In this document: positions 35,144-43,304 of the stretch, one piece after another
Layout: each line of letters opens with the position of its first letter
Position numbering within the stretch: position 1 is the first letter of the stretch
Source: UBA4055 sp964648295
Lineage (GTDB): Bacteria > UBA4055
Assembly (NCBI GenBank): GCA_964648295.1
Contig: CAZYNH010000011.1
Location: 21,799 to 85,798, forward strand
Length of the DNA stretch: 64,000 nucleotides
Reading direction: 5' to 3'
Translations under genes and position numbers: made by a program
The notes under the pieces: generated by a model
What the model saw: the letters and a program-made list of their open reading frames with translations, nothing else
Databases searched by the model: none
Told to the model about the DNA's origin: nothing

Positions 35144-35614
35144 ATGAACTATCTCACCGAAGAAGGTATGAAAAAGATCGTTGAAAAGCTGTATGATCTA
35201 AAACATGTTCAGAGAGATACTATACTTAAGAGGGTCAGCGAAGCTAGGAAACTTGGCGACCTGAGAGAGAACGGGGATTATAAAGCCGCCAGGGAAGATC
35301 TGACAAATATCGATATAAGGATAGCAGAACTTGAAAAATATATTGCTGAAAGTCAGATCATCAGAAAGACCACCGGTAACAATAAAGTTGTAAGGATATT
35401 AAATACAGTAAAAATTAAAGATCACACCCGGAACAAAGAGCTTATTTACAAGCTCGTATCACAGGCGGAAGCCGATCCTTCGGAAGGGAGAATATCCGCG
35501 GATTCCCCGATAGGAAAAGGTCTGCTGGGGAAAAAAACAGGTGATAAATTCAAGATAAAAATACCTATGGGCGAAATTGAGGTCGAGATAATCGAGATTA
35601 GTTCGGACAATTAA
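35144..35614 (+). CDS. greA: Transcription elongation factor GreA
   Basis: The 156-residue protein has the GreA coiled coil with the tip motif GDLRENGDYKAARED, whose acidic residues stimulate RNA cleavage by backtracked polymerase. The C-terminal FKBP-like domain has SPIGKGLLGKKTGD. Length is standard. It lies between the thioredoxin-like gene and yebC. Confidence 0.95.
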   Translation: MNYLTEEGMKKIVEKLYDLKHVQRDTILKRVSEARKLGDLRENGDYKAAREDLTNIDIRIAELEKYIAESQIIRKTTGNNKVVRILNTVKIKDHTRNKELIYKLVSQAEADPSEGRISADSPIGKGLLGKKTGDKFKIKIPMGEIEVEIIEISSDN

Positions 35615-35634
35615 ATCATTTCTGGAGCAGATAT

Positions 35635-36378
35635 ATGTCAGGTCATTCCAAGTGGGCAACGATAAGAAGAAAAAAAGAAAAGATAGACGCGGCTAGAGGT
35701 AAGATATTCACAAAATATTTAAAAGAAGTAATGACCGCGGCAAAACTCGGAGGGAGCAACGAAAGCGCTAATCCCAGACTTAAAACGGCAATAATGAAAG
35801 CGAAATCGGCTAATGTGCCTTCCGATAGCATCACTAAGGCTAAGTTAAAAGGCGCCGGGGAACTTCCGGGAGTATCTTTCGAGGATATAAATTACGAAGG
35901 CTACGGTCCGGGCGGAGTAGCCGTGATCGTTGAAACTATGACCGACAATAAAGTTAGGACAGTAGGAGAGGTGAGACATCTTTTTACCAGATACGGCGGA
36001 AATCTTGGAGAGAACGGTTCTGTCGGATGGATGTTCAAAAAGGTCGGTCAGATAGTGATAGATGCTGAAAAGAAATCCGAAGATGCCGTTCTTGAAGACG
36101 CGCTCGAAGCCGGAGCTGAGGATATGAAGAGCGAAGACGGTAAATTTATTATAACTACTGCTTATGAAGATTATCTGAAAGTCTGCGACAAACTCGAAAA
36201 AAAATACGAATTCGAATCGAATGAAGTAACCATGATCGCTGACAATATGGTAAAAGTACCGTCGGACAAAGTTAAGAACCTTGTGACCATGCTTGAAATG
36301 CTTGAAGATCTCGACGATGTTCAGGGAGTTTATAATAATGCCGATATTGACGATGCTGATATCGAAGCGATGGGTTAA
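35635..36378 (+). CDS. yebC: YebC/PmpR family DNA-binding protein
   Basis: The 247-residue protein opens with MSGHSKWATIRRKKEKIDA and has GYGPGGVAVIVE and NGSVGWMF, all diagnostic of YebC/PmpR. Family members have been described as transcriptional regulators and more recently as translation factors for difficult proline-rich stretches. It immediately precedes ruvC, the most common position for this gene in bacteria. Confidence 0.95.
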   Translation: MSGHSKWATIRRKKEKIDAARGKIFTKYLKEVMTAAKLGGSNESANPRLKTAIMKAKSANVPSDSITKAKLKGAGELPGVSFEDINYEGYGPGGVAVIVETMTDNKVRTVGEVRHLFTRYGGNLGENGSVGWMFKKVGQIVIDAEKKSEDAVLEDALEAGAEDMKSEDGKFIITTAYEDYLKVCDKLEKKYEFESNEVTMIADNMVKVPSDKVKNLVTMLEMLEDLDDVQGVYNNADIDDADIEAMG

Positions 36379-36381
36379 CAA

Positions 36382-36882
36382 ATGCGGATTTTAGGCATTG
36401 ATCCGGGAATAGCCTGCACCGGATACGCGGTTCTGGAAAGCGGAGCTGACGGAAAGATAGCTCTTATAGAACTGGGCGTTGTAAAAACCAAACCGGATCT
36501 ACCCATAGCTGAAAGGCTTAAAACCATCTTTGAAGGAGTGAGCGAGGTAATAGCGTCTCTGGACCCGGAATATATGGCTATAGAAGAAGTCTTTGTCGGA
36601 AAGAACGTTCAGTCCGCTCTTAAGCTGGGACAGGCTCGCGGAGCCGCAATAATCGCAGGCGCAAAAGCCGGTCTTGAAGTATCGGAATTCTCGCCGAGAG
36701 AAGTTAAACAGAACATAACAGGCAACGGTAACGCCACAAAAGAACAGGTCCAGTTCATGGTCACCTCTATTTTAAAGCTGACAAAAGTACCCAAGCCAAA
36801 CGATGCAGCTGACGCGGTGGCTATAGCCCTCTCGTTTCTCCAAACATACAGATACAAAGCAAAAATTAACAGCATGAGATAA
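36382..36882 (+). CDS. ruvC: Holliday junction endonuclease RuvC
   Basis: The 166-residue protein has the RuvC active-site acids: LGIDPG (D7), AIEEVFVGKN (E68) and NDAADAVAIAL (D141, D144). It resolves Holliday junctions in recombination. It starts 3 bases after yebC and is followed by ruvA after 4 bases. Confidence 0.96.
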   Translation: MRILGIDPGIACTGYAVLESGADGKIALIELGVVKTKPDLPIAERLKTIFEGVSEVIASLDPEYMAIEEVFVGKNVQSALKLGQARGAAIIAGAKAGLEVSEFSPREVKQNITGNGNATKEQVQFMVTSILKLTKVPKPNDAADAVAIALSFLQTYRYKAKINSMR

Positions 36883-36886
36883 GATT

Positions 36887-37486
36887 ATGATAGAGATACT
36901 GACAGGAACACTGTTGCATAAAGATCCCGGCAAGGTAATTTTAGACTGCGGAGGAGTGGGATTTTCCGTTTTCATTTCTTCTCACACATATTCTGCTTTA
37001 TGCGATACCGGAAATAAACAGACTTTATTCACCTTTCTGAAAGTAAGGGAAGACGATATGACCCTGTACGGATTTAATGACAGAAAGGAAAGAGAGCTTT
37101 TCCTTGACCTTGGAACTGTATCTGGAGTAGGAACAAAAACAGCTCTGCAGATACTGTCAGAGATCAGATACGACAGACTTTCCTCCGCGATCGCGACGGC
37201 TGATGTCACTCTTATATCACAGGCGCATGGTGTCGGTAAAAAGACCGCCCAGAAGATCGTTTTTGAACTCAAAGAAAAGATCGGAAACCTTGACGGCGTA
37301 TCTGCTCTTAGCTCAGTGATCAACAACACAGCGATTAATTCTGAAGCTGTAGCGGCTCTTGTAAGACTCGGCTACAAGAATGCGGACGCCAACACGGCTG
37401 TCGGAAAGATCATAAAAGAGAAAGGAAAGGATATCAGTACTCAGGATATCATAAAATTCGCTCTTAAGGACAGAATAAAAAAATGA
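36887..37486 (+). CDS. ruvA: Holliday junction helicase subunit RuvA
   Basis: The 199-residue protein has the N-terminal OB domain (LTGTLLHKDPGKVILDCGGV), two helix-hairpin-helix motifs (VSGVGTKTALQIL and AHGVGKKTAQKIVFELK) and a C-terminal domain for RuvB binding. It binds the junction and recruits RuvB. No ruvB follows; the copper ATPase locus begins 72 bases later. Confidence 0.95.
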   Translation: MIEILTGTLLHKDPGKVILDCGGVGFSVFISSHTYSALCDTGNKQTLFTFLKVREDDMTLYGFNDRKERELFLDLGTVSGVGTKTALQILSEIRYDRLSSAIATADVTLISQAHGVGKKTAQKIVFELKEKIGNLDGVSALSSVINNTAINSEAVAALVRLGYKNADANTAVGKIIKEKGKDISTQDIIKFALKDRIKK

Positions 37487-37558
37487 AAAATAGAACTTTT
37501 ATCATCTGAGAAGACGGAATATTTTATTATCTTGTTTCAAAAAGACAGGAAGAAAATA

Positions 37559-37798
37559 ATGAAAAAAGATCTTAACATAAACATACTGGGAATGCACTGC
37601 GCAAGCTGCAGCTCCCTTGTTGAAATATCTTTAAAGAATATGACAGGCGTGGAAAATATTTCTGTAAGCCTTCTTACGGGGTCAGCAAATGTGGTTTTTG
37701 ACGATAATGAAATAGCAGAAAAAGATATTTTTAAAATAATAGAAGATCTCGGTTATAAAACAGTTTCAGCCGGTGAGGACGAAAAAAAAAAGCCTTGA
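37559..37798 (+). CDS. Copper-binding HMA domain (CopZ-like; probable 0-frame product of a copA frameshift locus)
   Basis: The 79-residue product is one heavy-metal-associated domain with GMHCASC (C14, C17) and the fold's second half SANVVFDDNEIAEKD. It ends GEDEKKKP. The ATG at 37559 has AGGAAG upstream. On its own it is a typical soluble Cu(I) chaperone. The stop codon lies just after a run of ten A residues, and the ATPase is in the -1 frame, so this domain may also become the N-terminus of the pump by frameshifting. Confidence 0.88.
   Translation: MKKDLNINILGMHCASCSSLVEISLKNMTGVENISVSLLTGSANVVFDDNEIAEKDIFKIIEDLGYKTVSAGEDEKKKP
37775..37798 (+). promoter_or_regulatory. Probable programmed -1 frameshift site (SD-like element, A_AAA_AAG heptamer, 0-frame stop)
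   Basis: GAGGA at 37775-37779 resembles an internal Shine-Dalgarno element and lies 10 bases before the A-site codon. The ten A residues at 37782-37791 contain A_AAA_AAG at 37786-37792 in the correct 0-frame phase. The 0-frame stop TGA is at 37796-37798. The -1 frame is open from 37777 into the ATPase, so a shift yields K78, then Ala-Leu-Thr of the pump. The downstream AAAAAC/GTTTTT hairpin with outer GAGG/CCTC is weak. Confidence 0.65.
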
Positions 37799-39726
37799 CA
37801 GAGGACAGTCATAAATTAAAAACGCTGTTTTTCCTCTCCTTTTCTTTCTCCTTACCGGCTTTTATTTTAGGCATGTTCTTTATGTCTGAGCCGCTTTTTC
37901 CCCACCCTTATCAGAACTATATACTCTGGTTTCTTGCCACTCCAGTTCAGTTCTATGTCGCAAAGGATATGTATGTCAGCGCGTACAAGGCGCTAAAGAA
38001 CCGTACTGCGAATATGGACTCGCTGGTCGTGCTTGGAACAGGGGCGGCATATTTATACAGCGTATTTCTTGTGTTGACGCACAGCCATCACAGTTATTTC
38101 GAAACGAGCGCTGTACTTATCACAGTCGTAATACTGGGAAGATATCTTGAGGCCTCGGCGAAGAGAAAGACCGGTCAGGCGATAGAAAAGCTGATGAAGC
38201 TCACTCCGTCTTCGGCTTGGGTCGTGCGGGAGGGAACGGAGCAGGTAATAGACATTGACGATATCCGCATCGGCGACATAGTCATAGTGAAGCCCGGCGA
38301 GAAGATACCGGTGGACGGCACGGTGGTCTCCGGCGATTCAAGCGTTGACGAAAGCATGATAACGGGAGAATCCGTTCCGGTATCCAAGCATCCCGGCGAC
38401 AGGGTAATCGGCGCGACTGTGAACCGCTTCGGCGTCTTCAGATTCACAGCCGACAGGATCGGGGCGGACACGGTACTGTCGAGAATTATCAAACTTGTAG
38501 AGGACGCACAGTCCAGAAAAGCGCCGATCCAGCGGTACGCCGATGTTATATCGTCGTATTTCGTACCGGCCGTCCTGGGAACCGCGCTCATTACATTCGC
38601 GTCATGGCTCGCGCTCGGCCAGAGCTTCAATTTCGCGCTCATGACGGCCGTCTCGGTGCTCGTGGTGGCATGCCCCTGCGCGCTCGGCCTGGCAACGCCC
38701 ACCGCTATCATGGTCGGCTCCGGCCTCGGCGCGAAATACGGCATCCTTTTCAAGGGCGGTGATTCTCTGGAGACCACACACAGTCTGAAAAACATTGTTT
38801 TTGATAAAACAGGTACGCTTACACTGGGCCGACCCGTCGTCACTGATGTTATCGCTCTCGATGAGAACGTCAGTGTTCTAAAGATCGCCGCCGCGCTTGA
38901 AAAGCACAGCGAGCACACACTCGCCAAAGCCGTAACGGACAAAGCCGCGGGAGAAGAAATTCCGGAAGCTGAGAGCGTGAAAGCCGTATCAGGGTTCGGA
39001 ATAACCGGAAGGATCGTCGGTAAACATTATTATCTCGGCAATCTCGCGCTGATGAGACAAAACTCGATAGACACATCTTCTAACGAAAGAAGGGTGATAG
39101 ATCTTGAAGAACAGGGAAAAACCGTCGTCATTCTTTCAGACACTGAAAAAGCTCTCGGTATTATTGCAATAGCTGACGATGTTAAAGAAACGGCAGCGGA
39201 ATCTATCGCGAAGCTCAAAAAAGCCGGTCTTAATGTTTCCATGATAACCGGCGATAATATCAATACCGCGAGATACATAGCCTCCAAAATAGGCATCAGT
39301 GAAATTTACGCGAACACACTGCCTGAAAACAAAGCATTGATGGTGGGAAAGATCAAAGAGAAAGGCGCGACCGCCATGGTAGGAGACGGGATCAACGACT
39401 CCCCCGCTCTTGCCGAGGCCGATATCGGAATAGCCATGGGTTCAGGGACCGATGTAGCCATCGAAACAGGCGATGTGGTGCTTATGAAAAACGATCTGAA
39501 CGATATAGAAAAAGCCATCAGGCTCAGCAGGATGACCATGAACAAGATCAGGCTGAACATGTTCTGGGCCCTTTTTTACAATGTGCTGGGCATCCCCGTG
39601 GCCGCAGGGGTATTCTACGCATGGACCGGATGGCTTTTGAGCCCCATGATAGCAGGAACAGCTATGGCGTTAAGCTCAGTGAGCGTGGTGACCAATTCGC
39701 TTTTGTTGAGGTATAAGAAACTCTGA
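37795..39726 (+). CDS. copA: Cu(I)-exporting P1B-type ATPase
   Basis: The 643-residue frame has the complete membrane and catalytic core of a P1B-1 copper pump: TGES (190-193), CPC in VVACPCALGLATPTA (293-295), the phosphorylation site DKTGT (337-341), GDGINDSPALAEADIG, and the late YN and MALSSVSVVTNS copper-site motifs. The HP locus reads SEHT (372-375), with threonine replacing the usual proline. No metal-binding domain lies in this frame; it is supplied by the preceding frame, 4 bases overlapping. The only start here is TTG, 15 bases from GAGGA, so independent initiation looks poor. Part of the gene (about 38180-38760) is much richer in G+C than its flanks. Confidence 0.93.
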   Translation: MTEDSHKLKTLFFLSFSFSLPAFILGMFFMSEPLFPHPYQNYILWFLATPVQFYVAKDMYVSAYKALKNRTANMDSLVVLGTGAAYLYSVFLVLTHSHHSYFETSAVLITVVILGRYLEASAKRKTGQAIEKLMKLTPSSAWVVREGTEQVIDIDDIRIGDIVIVKPGEKIPVDGTVVSGDSSVDESMITGESVPVSKHPGDRVIGATVNRFGVFRFTADRIGADTVLSRIIKLVEDAQSRKAPIQRYADVISSYFVPAVLGTALITFASWLALGQSFNFALMTAVSVLVVACPCALGLATPTAIMVGSGLGAKYGILFKGGDSLETTHSLKNIVFDKTGTLTLGRPVVTDVIALDENVSVLKIAAALEKHSEHTLAKAVTDKAAGEEIPEAESVKAVSGFGITGRIVGKHYYLGNLALMRQNSIDTSSNERRVIDLEEQGKTVVILSDTEKALGIIAIADDVKETAAESIAKLKKAGLNVSMITGDNINTARYIASKIGISEIYANTLPENKALMVGKIKEKGATAMVGDGINDSPALAEADIGIAMGSGTDVAIETGDVVLMKNDLNDIEKAIRLSRMTMNKIRLNMFWALFYNVLGIPVAAGVFYAWTGWLLSPMIAGTAMALSSVSVVTNSLLLRYKKL

Positions 39727-39733
39727 TCCCTTT

Positions 39734-40171
39734 CTATTCAGGCTTGATCCTCAGACCGCCCATATTCTCATCTGTCCAAAAATGCCATCCCGGAGCAACG
39801 GAAATATCCTTCAGCCCGGCCTTCAGCATGACCTGAGCTGCATGGCATGAACGGTTGTTCGTCCTGCAGAATATTATAAAATTAAGCTTCGGCTTTTCAC
39901 TTTTCATTTCTATCAGCTCAGGTATAAATCTGTCCAGTAGCTGAACGGGCATATTGACAGCCCCTATTGCCGTTCCGGCCATAAACTCCTGCGGCGTACG
40001 GACATCCATAACAAAAATACTGTCATTTGGAATACTTTTCTGAGCCGAAAGGACAGAAGCGAATTCTTCGATACTCAGCCCGTAAGGCTCCGTACCCTTT
40101 TCATTGCCGCAGACGGCGAAAAGAACCGATGCCGTGAACATGACTATGAAAGCGAGATATTTTTTACTCAT
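39734..40171 (-). CDS. Periplasmic rhodanese-domain protein
   Basis: The 145-residue product has an N-terminal signal or anchor (KYLAFIVMFTASVLFAVC) and one rhodanese domain with VMDVRTPQEF and the active-site loop FCRTNNRSC (C102). The lipobox-like LFAVC has valine at -1, which is unusual for lipoproteins, so membrane anchoring is uncertain. Sulfurtransferase or reductase activity in the periplasm is likely. The ATG at 40171 follows AGGGA; an upstream ATG at 40186 lacks a good site. It overlaps the CDF gene by 8 bases and converges with copA. Confidence 0.8.
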   Translation of the reverse strand: MSKKYLAFIVMFTASVLFAVCGNEKGTEPYGLSIEEFASVLSAQKSIPNDSIFVMDVRTPQEFMAGTAIGAVNMPVQLLDRFIPELIEMKSEKPKLNFIIFCRTNNRSCHAAQVMLKAGLKDISVAPGWHFWTDENMGGLRIKPE

Positions 40172-40787
40172 AATTAATCCCTGCATTTTTTTCTGACCAC
40201 TGTCCGAGTTCTAGAATTTTGTGCGCACCTCTTGCGACAATTACAAAGACGGCGGCACCGACAATAAGGTCGGGAACCGGCGAATCAGTCCATTTTACAA
40301 GAAAAGCGGCGCATATAACACCTGTGTTTATAATTATATCATTTGAAGTAAAGATCATGCTCGCCTGAATATGAGCTTCGGAACTTTTGCTTTTCTGAAG
40401 CAGGAACAGACAAAATGCGTTCGCGATCAGTGCGAGAAACGAAACAAATACCATGGTCTTAAAATCAGGAATCCTTTCCAGTCCGATAAACCGCCGTATA
40501 ACTTCCGTAAATCCTATAACCGCCAGAAATATCTGGAAATAACCCGCGAACGACGCGACTTTCTTCTTTAGCACGACAGTCCCGCCGACGGCTATCAGTG
40601 CGAGTGCGTAAACGATGCTGTCCGCAAGCATATCGAGACTGTCGGCGACCAGGCCCATCGAACCTGATATCAGACCTGCCGCCATCTCTCCCGCGAAAAA
40701 GATAAAATTAACTGCCAGTACGGTCCATAAAACCTTTTTCTGAAGAACAGCGCTTTCATGACAAATATTTCCGCAAGAACATCCCAT
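40164..40787 (-). CDS. Cation diffusion facilitator-type transporter
   Basis: The 207-residue product has six hydrophobic segments. The motif SGSMGLVADSLDMLADSIVYALAL corresponds to the metal-site helix of CDF proteins, and HIQASMIFTSNDIIINTGV to the second metal helix. It lacks the usual C-terminal cytoplasmic domain. The N-terminus MGCSCGNICHES is cysteine- and histidine-rich and could bind metal. It likely exports a divalent cation. The ATG at 40787 begins this conserved N-terminus; an earlier in-frame ATG at 40853 gives an unconvincing extension. Next to copA this suggests a metal-handling neighbourhood. Confidence 0.8.
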   Translation of the reverse strand: MGCSCGNICHESAVLQKKVLWTVLAVNFIFFAGEMAAGLISGSMGLVADSLDMLADSIVYALALIAVGGTVVLKKKVASFAGYFQIFLAVIGFTEVIRRFIGLERIPDFKTMVFVSFLALIANAFCLFLLQKSKSSEAHIQASMIFTSNDIIINTGVICAAFLVKWTDSPVPDLIVGAAVFVIVARGAHKILELGQWSEKNAGINYE

Positions 40788-40944
40788 CTCAAAATTGCCT
40801 TTCCAGATAAATTTACGGCACCTAATTGTAAAACAAAAGCCCCCGCAGGTCAATGCGATTTCTCATAATATTAAATTCATTTGTCTGAGAAAACCATTAG
40901 ATCCTACCTTTATATCGTGAGTCTTGATCGGGAACTCAAAGCTT

Positions 40945-41229
40945 TTATATACCTTTCATTCCTCCGCCGAACACCCCGCCGACGCCCAGAAGGAAACCCA
41001 GATCGTACCATGTACCGCTGTTATAGATCTCGTAAACTCCTATGTTGTCGGAAAATAGAGAGATAATAAAAGTTATCGGGGCTATTATACCGTGCCAGAG
41101 ACCGAGCCAGAATCCTGCCGGATCTTTTACCACGCTCAGGACTTTAGCGACATCGTTCGGACCTGCTGTGCATCCCGCCAGCACTAAAATAGCCATTAGG
41201 CAGAGCGCGATAATAAAACATTTTTTCAT
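40945..41229 (-). CDS. Small conserved lipoprotein with membrane-associated tail
   Basis: The 94-residue product has a signal peptide with the lipobox VLAGC and then a hydrophobic, glycine-rich body: GFWLGLWHGIIAPITFIISLF, DNIGVYEIYNSGTWYDLGFLLG. I have the impression that this pattern recurs in small hypothetical proteins of other bacteria, but no function is known to me. It follows the TfoX-like gene on the same strand. Confidence 0.68.
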   Translation of the reverse strand: MKKCFIIALCLMAILVLAGCTAGPNDVAKVLSVVKDPAGFWLGLWHGIIAPITFIISLFSDNIGVYEIYNSGTWYDLGFLLGVGGVFGGGMKGI

Positions 41230-41247
41230 TTTATTCCTCCGTAATAC

Positions 41248-41568
41248 TTACTTTTTCTTCTTCGGTTTGGGCAGCGGCAGTTCTTTCTCGGTGATCTTAA
41301 CGAGCTTAGAAAGCCAATCCGGATCGTCTAAATTGTCTATGAGGAAATAGTTTTTAGCGCCCGGATATGGCGGAGCTTCTTCAGGCTTTCCGATGAACTT
41401 TCTGCCTGCCTCGGTAGGCTTGACGAAGAGCTGATTGTCGGCAACTATCGCCGCCATTTTACCATTGAGGAATATTCCGTATTCCCCGAACATCTTTTTT
41501 GCGGTCACTTCGCCTGCGCATTCAAGCTGCTCAAGTATGTATTCGGCAAAATCTTTGTCTGTTGCCAT
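41248..41568 (-). CDS. TfoX N-terminal domain protein
   Basis: The 106-residue protein matches the TfoX/Sxy N-terminal domain: KKMFGEYGIFLNGKMAAIVADNQLFVKP and PPYPGAKNYFLID. Full TfoX regulates competence, but stand-alone N-terminal domains like this are widespread and uncharacterised. It ends in a lysine-rich tail (PLPKPKKKK). Confidence 0.85.
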   Translation of the reverse strand: MATDKDFAEYILEQLECAGEVTAKKMFGEYGIFLNGKMAAIVADNQLFVKPTEAGRKFIGKPEEAPPYPGAKNYFLIDNLDDPDWLSKLVKITEKELPLPKPKKKK

Positions 41569-41578
41569 ATAATTTCCT

Positions 41579-42379
41579 CTATAAATATCTTTTAATGTCC
41601 TGCCCGATTATGCCCGCGTAAAGCTCGATATGTTTTTTTACAGGGCTCATAGCTATTTTTTTCATAAGGACTTCCTCGATCTGAAAAAATCCCGCCGATT
41701 CGGTCATTTCGACCTGTATCCTTAACGGAAGTTCCCTGCCTTCTTCGAGATACACCTTCTTTATGGCCGCCGATGAATATTTGTGGATATCCCCGACTTT
41801 TGAACCGGATTCCATAATGAGCGGTATCCTCGCCCTTCCCCCCTCCATGTCGCACCCGTCAGCCACGAGAACGACTCCCGCCTCGAGAGAATGTATCTTC
41901 TGGGTGCCCATGTGACCGATTATACCTTCGAATATGAGAGATTTGATAACAAGCTGCATCTTAAGGTCGTCCTGATAGGTAAGCTTCATCAGGCTGTCAA
42001 TTTTTTCCTGACTGAGTATTATGGTCATTCGTTCGTGCCCGTCCCTGCCTATGCTCATGCCTATGTCGTGAAGGAAGGCTGCGGTAAAGACCGCTATTCT
42101 GCTGTCCTCGTAAGTTCCGTAATTCTCAAGCTCAAGATTGAACTTTATTCCTGCTTTGTTCAGGATCTCCATTATTTTCATCGCGTTAGAAGCTACCTTA
42201 CGCATGTGCACCGGCCCGTGGTCGTTGTAGTTCAGCCTCGTTATAGATACCGTGTTGGCATAATCCTGTAAAATTTCGATCTCTTTGTCTTCTATCATCA
42301 TTTCAGCCAGCTTCAGAAGCCTGCCGTCAAGATGCCCAAGTATAGACTTATCAAGCTGTTTTTCGAATTTCGACTTCAT
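41579..42379 (-). CDS. HD-domain phosphohydrolase
   Basis: The 266-residue protein is a metal-dependent HD hydrolase: HGPVHMRKV, then the HD pair in AAFLHDIGMS, GRDGHE, GIIGHMG and ADGCDMEGGRAR. All metal-ligand positions look intact. Substrates of such proteins are usually nucleotides; this one is unknown. It directly abuts the MscS gene (adjacent bases), so the two are probably co-translated. Confidence 0.82.
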   Translation of the reverse strand: MKSKFEKQLDKSILGHLDGRLLKLAEMMIEDKEIEILQDYANTVSITRLNYNDHGPVHMRKVASNAMKIMEILNKAGIKFNLELENYGTYEDSRIAVFTAAFLHDIGMSIGRDGHERMTIILSQEKIDSLMKLTYQDDLKMQLVIKSLIFEGIIGHMGTQKIHSLEAGVVLVADGCDMEGGRARIPLIMESGSKVGDIHKYSSAAIKKVYLEEGRELPLRIQVEMTESAGFFQIEEVLMKKIAMSPVKKHIELYAGIIGQDIKRYL

Positions 42380-43303
42380 TTATTCCGCCTTTTTTATAAT
42401 ATTGAGATCGAGAGGTTTTACAGCCTCGCCCCAGTAGATAGTTGTATGCGGGAAAGGAATTTCGATCCCCTGCTCGTCGAAAGCGTATTTGAGCCTCCTG
42501 CGGTACTCCCTGCCTATCGCCCACTGGTTCATCGGCGTTGTTTTCAGCCTTGTTTTTATGACGAGCGCGCTGTCCGCGAAATTATCAAGCCCGAGTATTT
42601 CAATCTGATCTATGATCCTGTCTTTAAACTCCGGATCCGTTGCAAGCTTCTCCCCCACCGACTTCATGATCTTCATGACAGAGTCAACATCCTCTTTATA
42701 AGCCACTCCGATCTCAAGGACAATAGCAGACCACTCTTTGGTCATATTGGAGAGGGTATTTATCTTTCCGTTCTGAAATATATGCACCGTTCCGGTCATA
42801 TCCCTAAGCACAACAGTTCTCAGCTCGATCTTTTCGACCATCCCGCCCACTCCGTTGATCTGCACATAATCTCCCCTTCTTATCTGATCTTCCATAAGCA
42901 TGAAAAATCCCGAAATGAAGTCCCTTACAAGTTCCTGAGCGCCGAAACCGACCGCGAGACCCACGATCCCCGCACCTGCAAGTATGGGCGCGATGTCTAT
43001 TCCGAGCTGTCTGAGGATTATCATCGTGAATATTATCCAGATCACAAGCCTGCCGAGCCTTTTAATTATGCCCATCAGCGTGGTTATTCTCTTCTCGGCT
43101 TCAACTTTCTGAACTCCTGTCAGGTGTTCGCCCGCCCTGTGCAGAAGAACAGCCTTGAATTTGTCCATTAAATACCATTCTATCTTAAGAACTATTATGA
43201 AGAGAATTGTCAGAACGATGACTACGGGGATTTCCTTTATCGCCCAGTCCACCGTCAGATTAAGAATATTGATCCAGTATTCTTTTGTCAGAAAACCCGC
43301 CAT
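42380..43303 (-). CDS. Small-conductance mechanosensitive channel (MscS family)
   Basis: The 307-residue protein has three N-terminal membrane helices, the pore helix region LAGAGIVGLAVGFGAQELVRDFISGFFML, the beta domain beginning DQIRRGDYVQINGVGGMVEKIELRTVVLRD, and a cytoplasmic alpha/beta cage. It releases osmolytes under membrane tension. It is packed between the HD hydrolase and an M20 amidohydrolase on the same strand. Confidence 0.92.
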   Translation of the reverse strand: MAGFLTKEYWINILNLTVDWAIKEIPVVIVLTILFIIVLKIEWYLMDKFKAVLLHRAGEHLTGVQKVEAEKRITTLMGIIKRLGRLVIWIIFTMIILRQLGIDIAPILAGAGIVGLAVGFGAQELVRDFISGFFMLMEDQIRRGDYVQINGVGGMVEKIELRTVVLRDMTGTVHIFQNGKINTLSNMTKEWSAIVLEIGVAYKEDVDSVMKIMKSVGEKLATDPEFKDRIIDQIEILGLDNFADSALVIKTRLKTTPMNQWAIGREYRRRLKYAFDEQGIEIPFPHTTIYWGEAVKPLDLNIIKKAE

Positions 43304-43304
43304 T

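Noticed and set aside
38175..38942. A 255-codon open frame on the minus strand across the copA core
   Set aside because: It is antisense to the most conserved part of CopA, is serine/threonine-rich without domain signatures, and is explained by the G+C-rich codons of the pump gene.
42332..43171. A 279-codon open frame on the plus strand opposite the HD hydrolase and MscS genes
   Set aside because: It has no recognisable motif and lies wholly opposite two clearly identified genes; it is a shadow frame.
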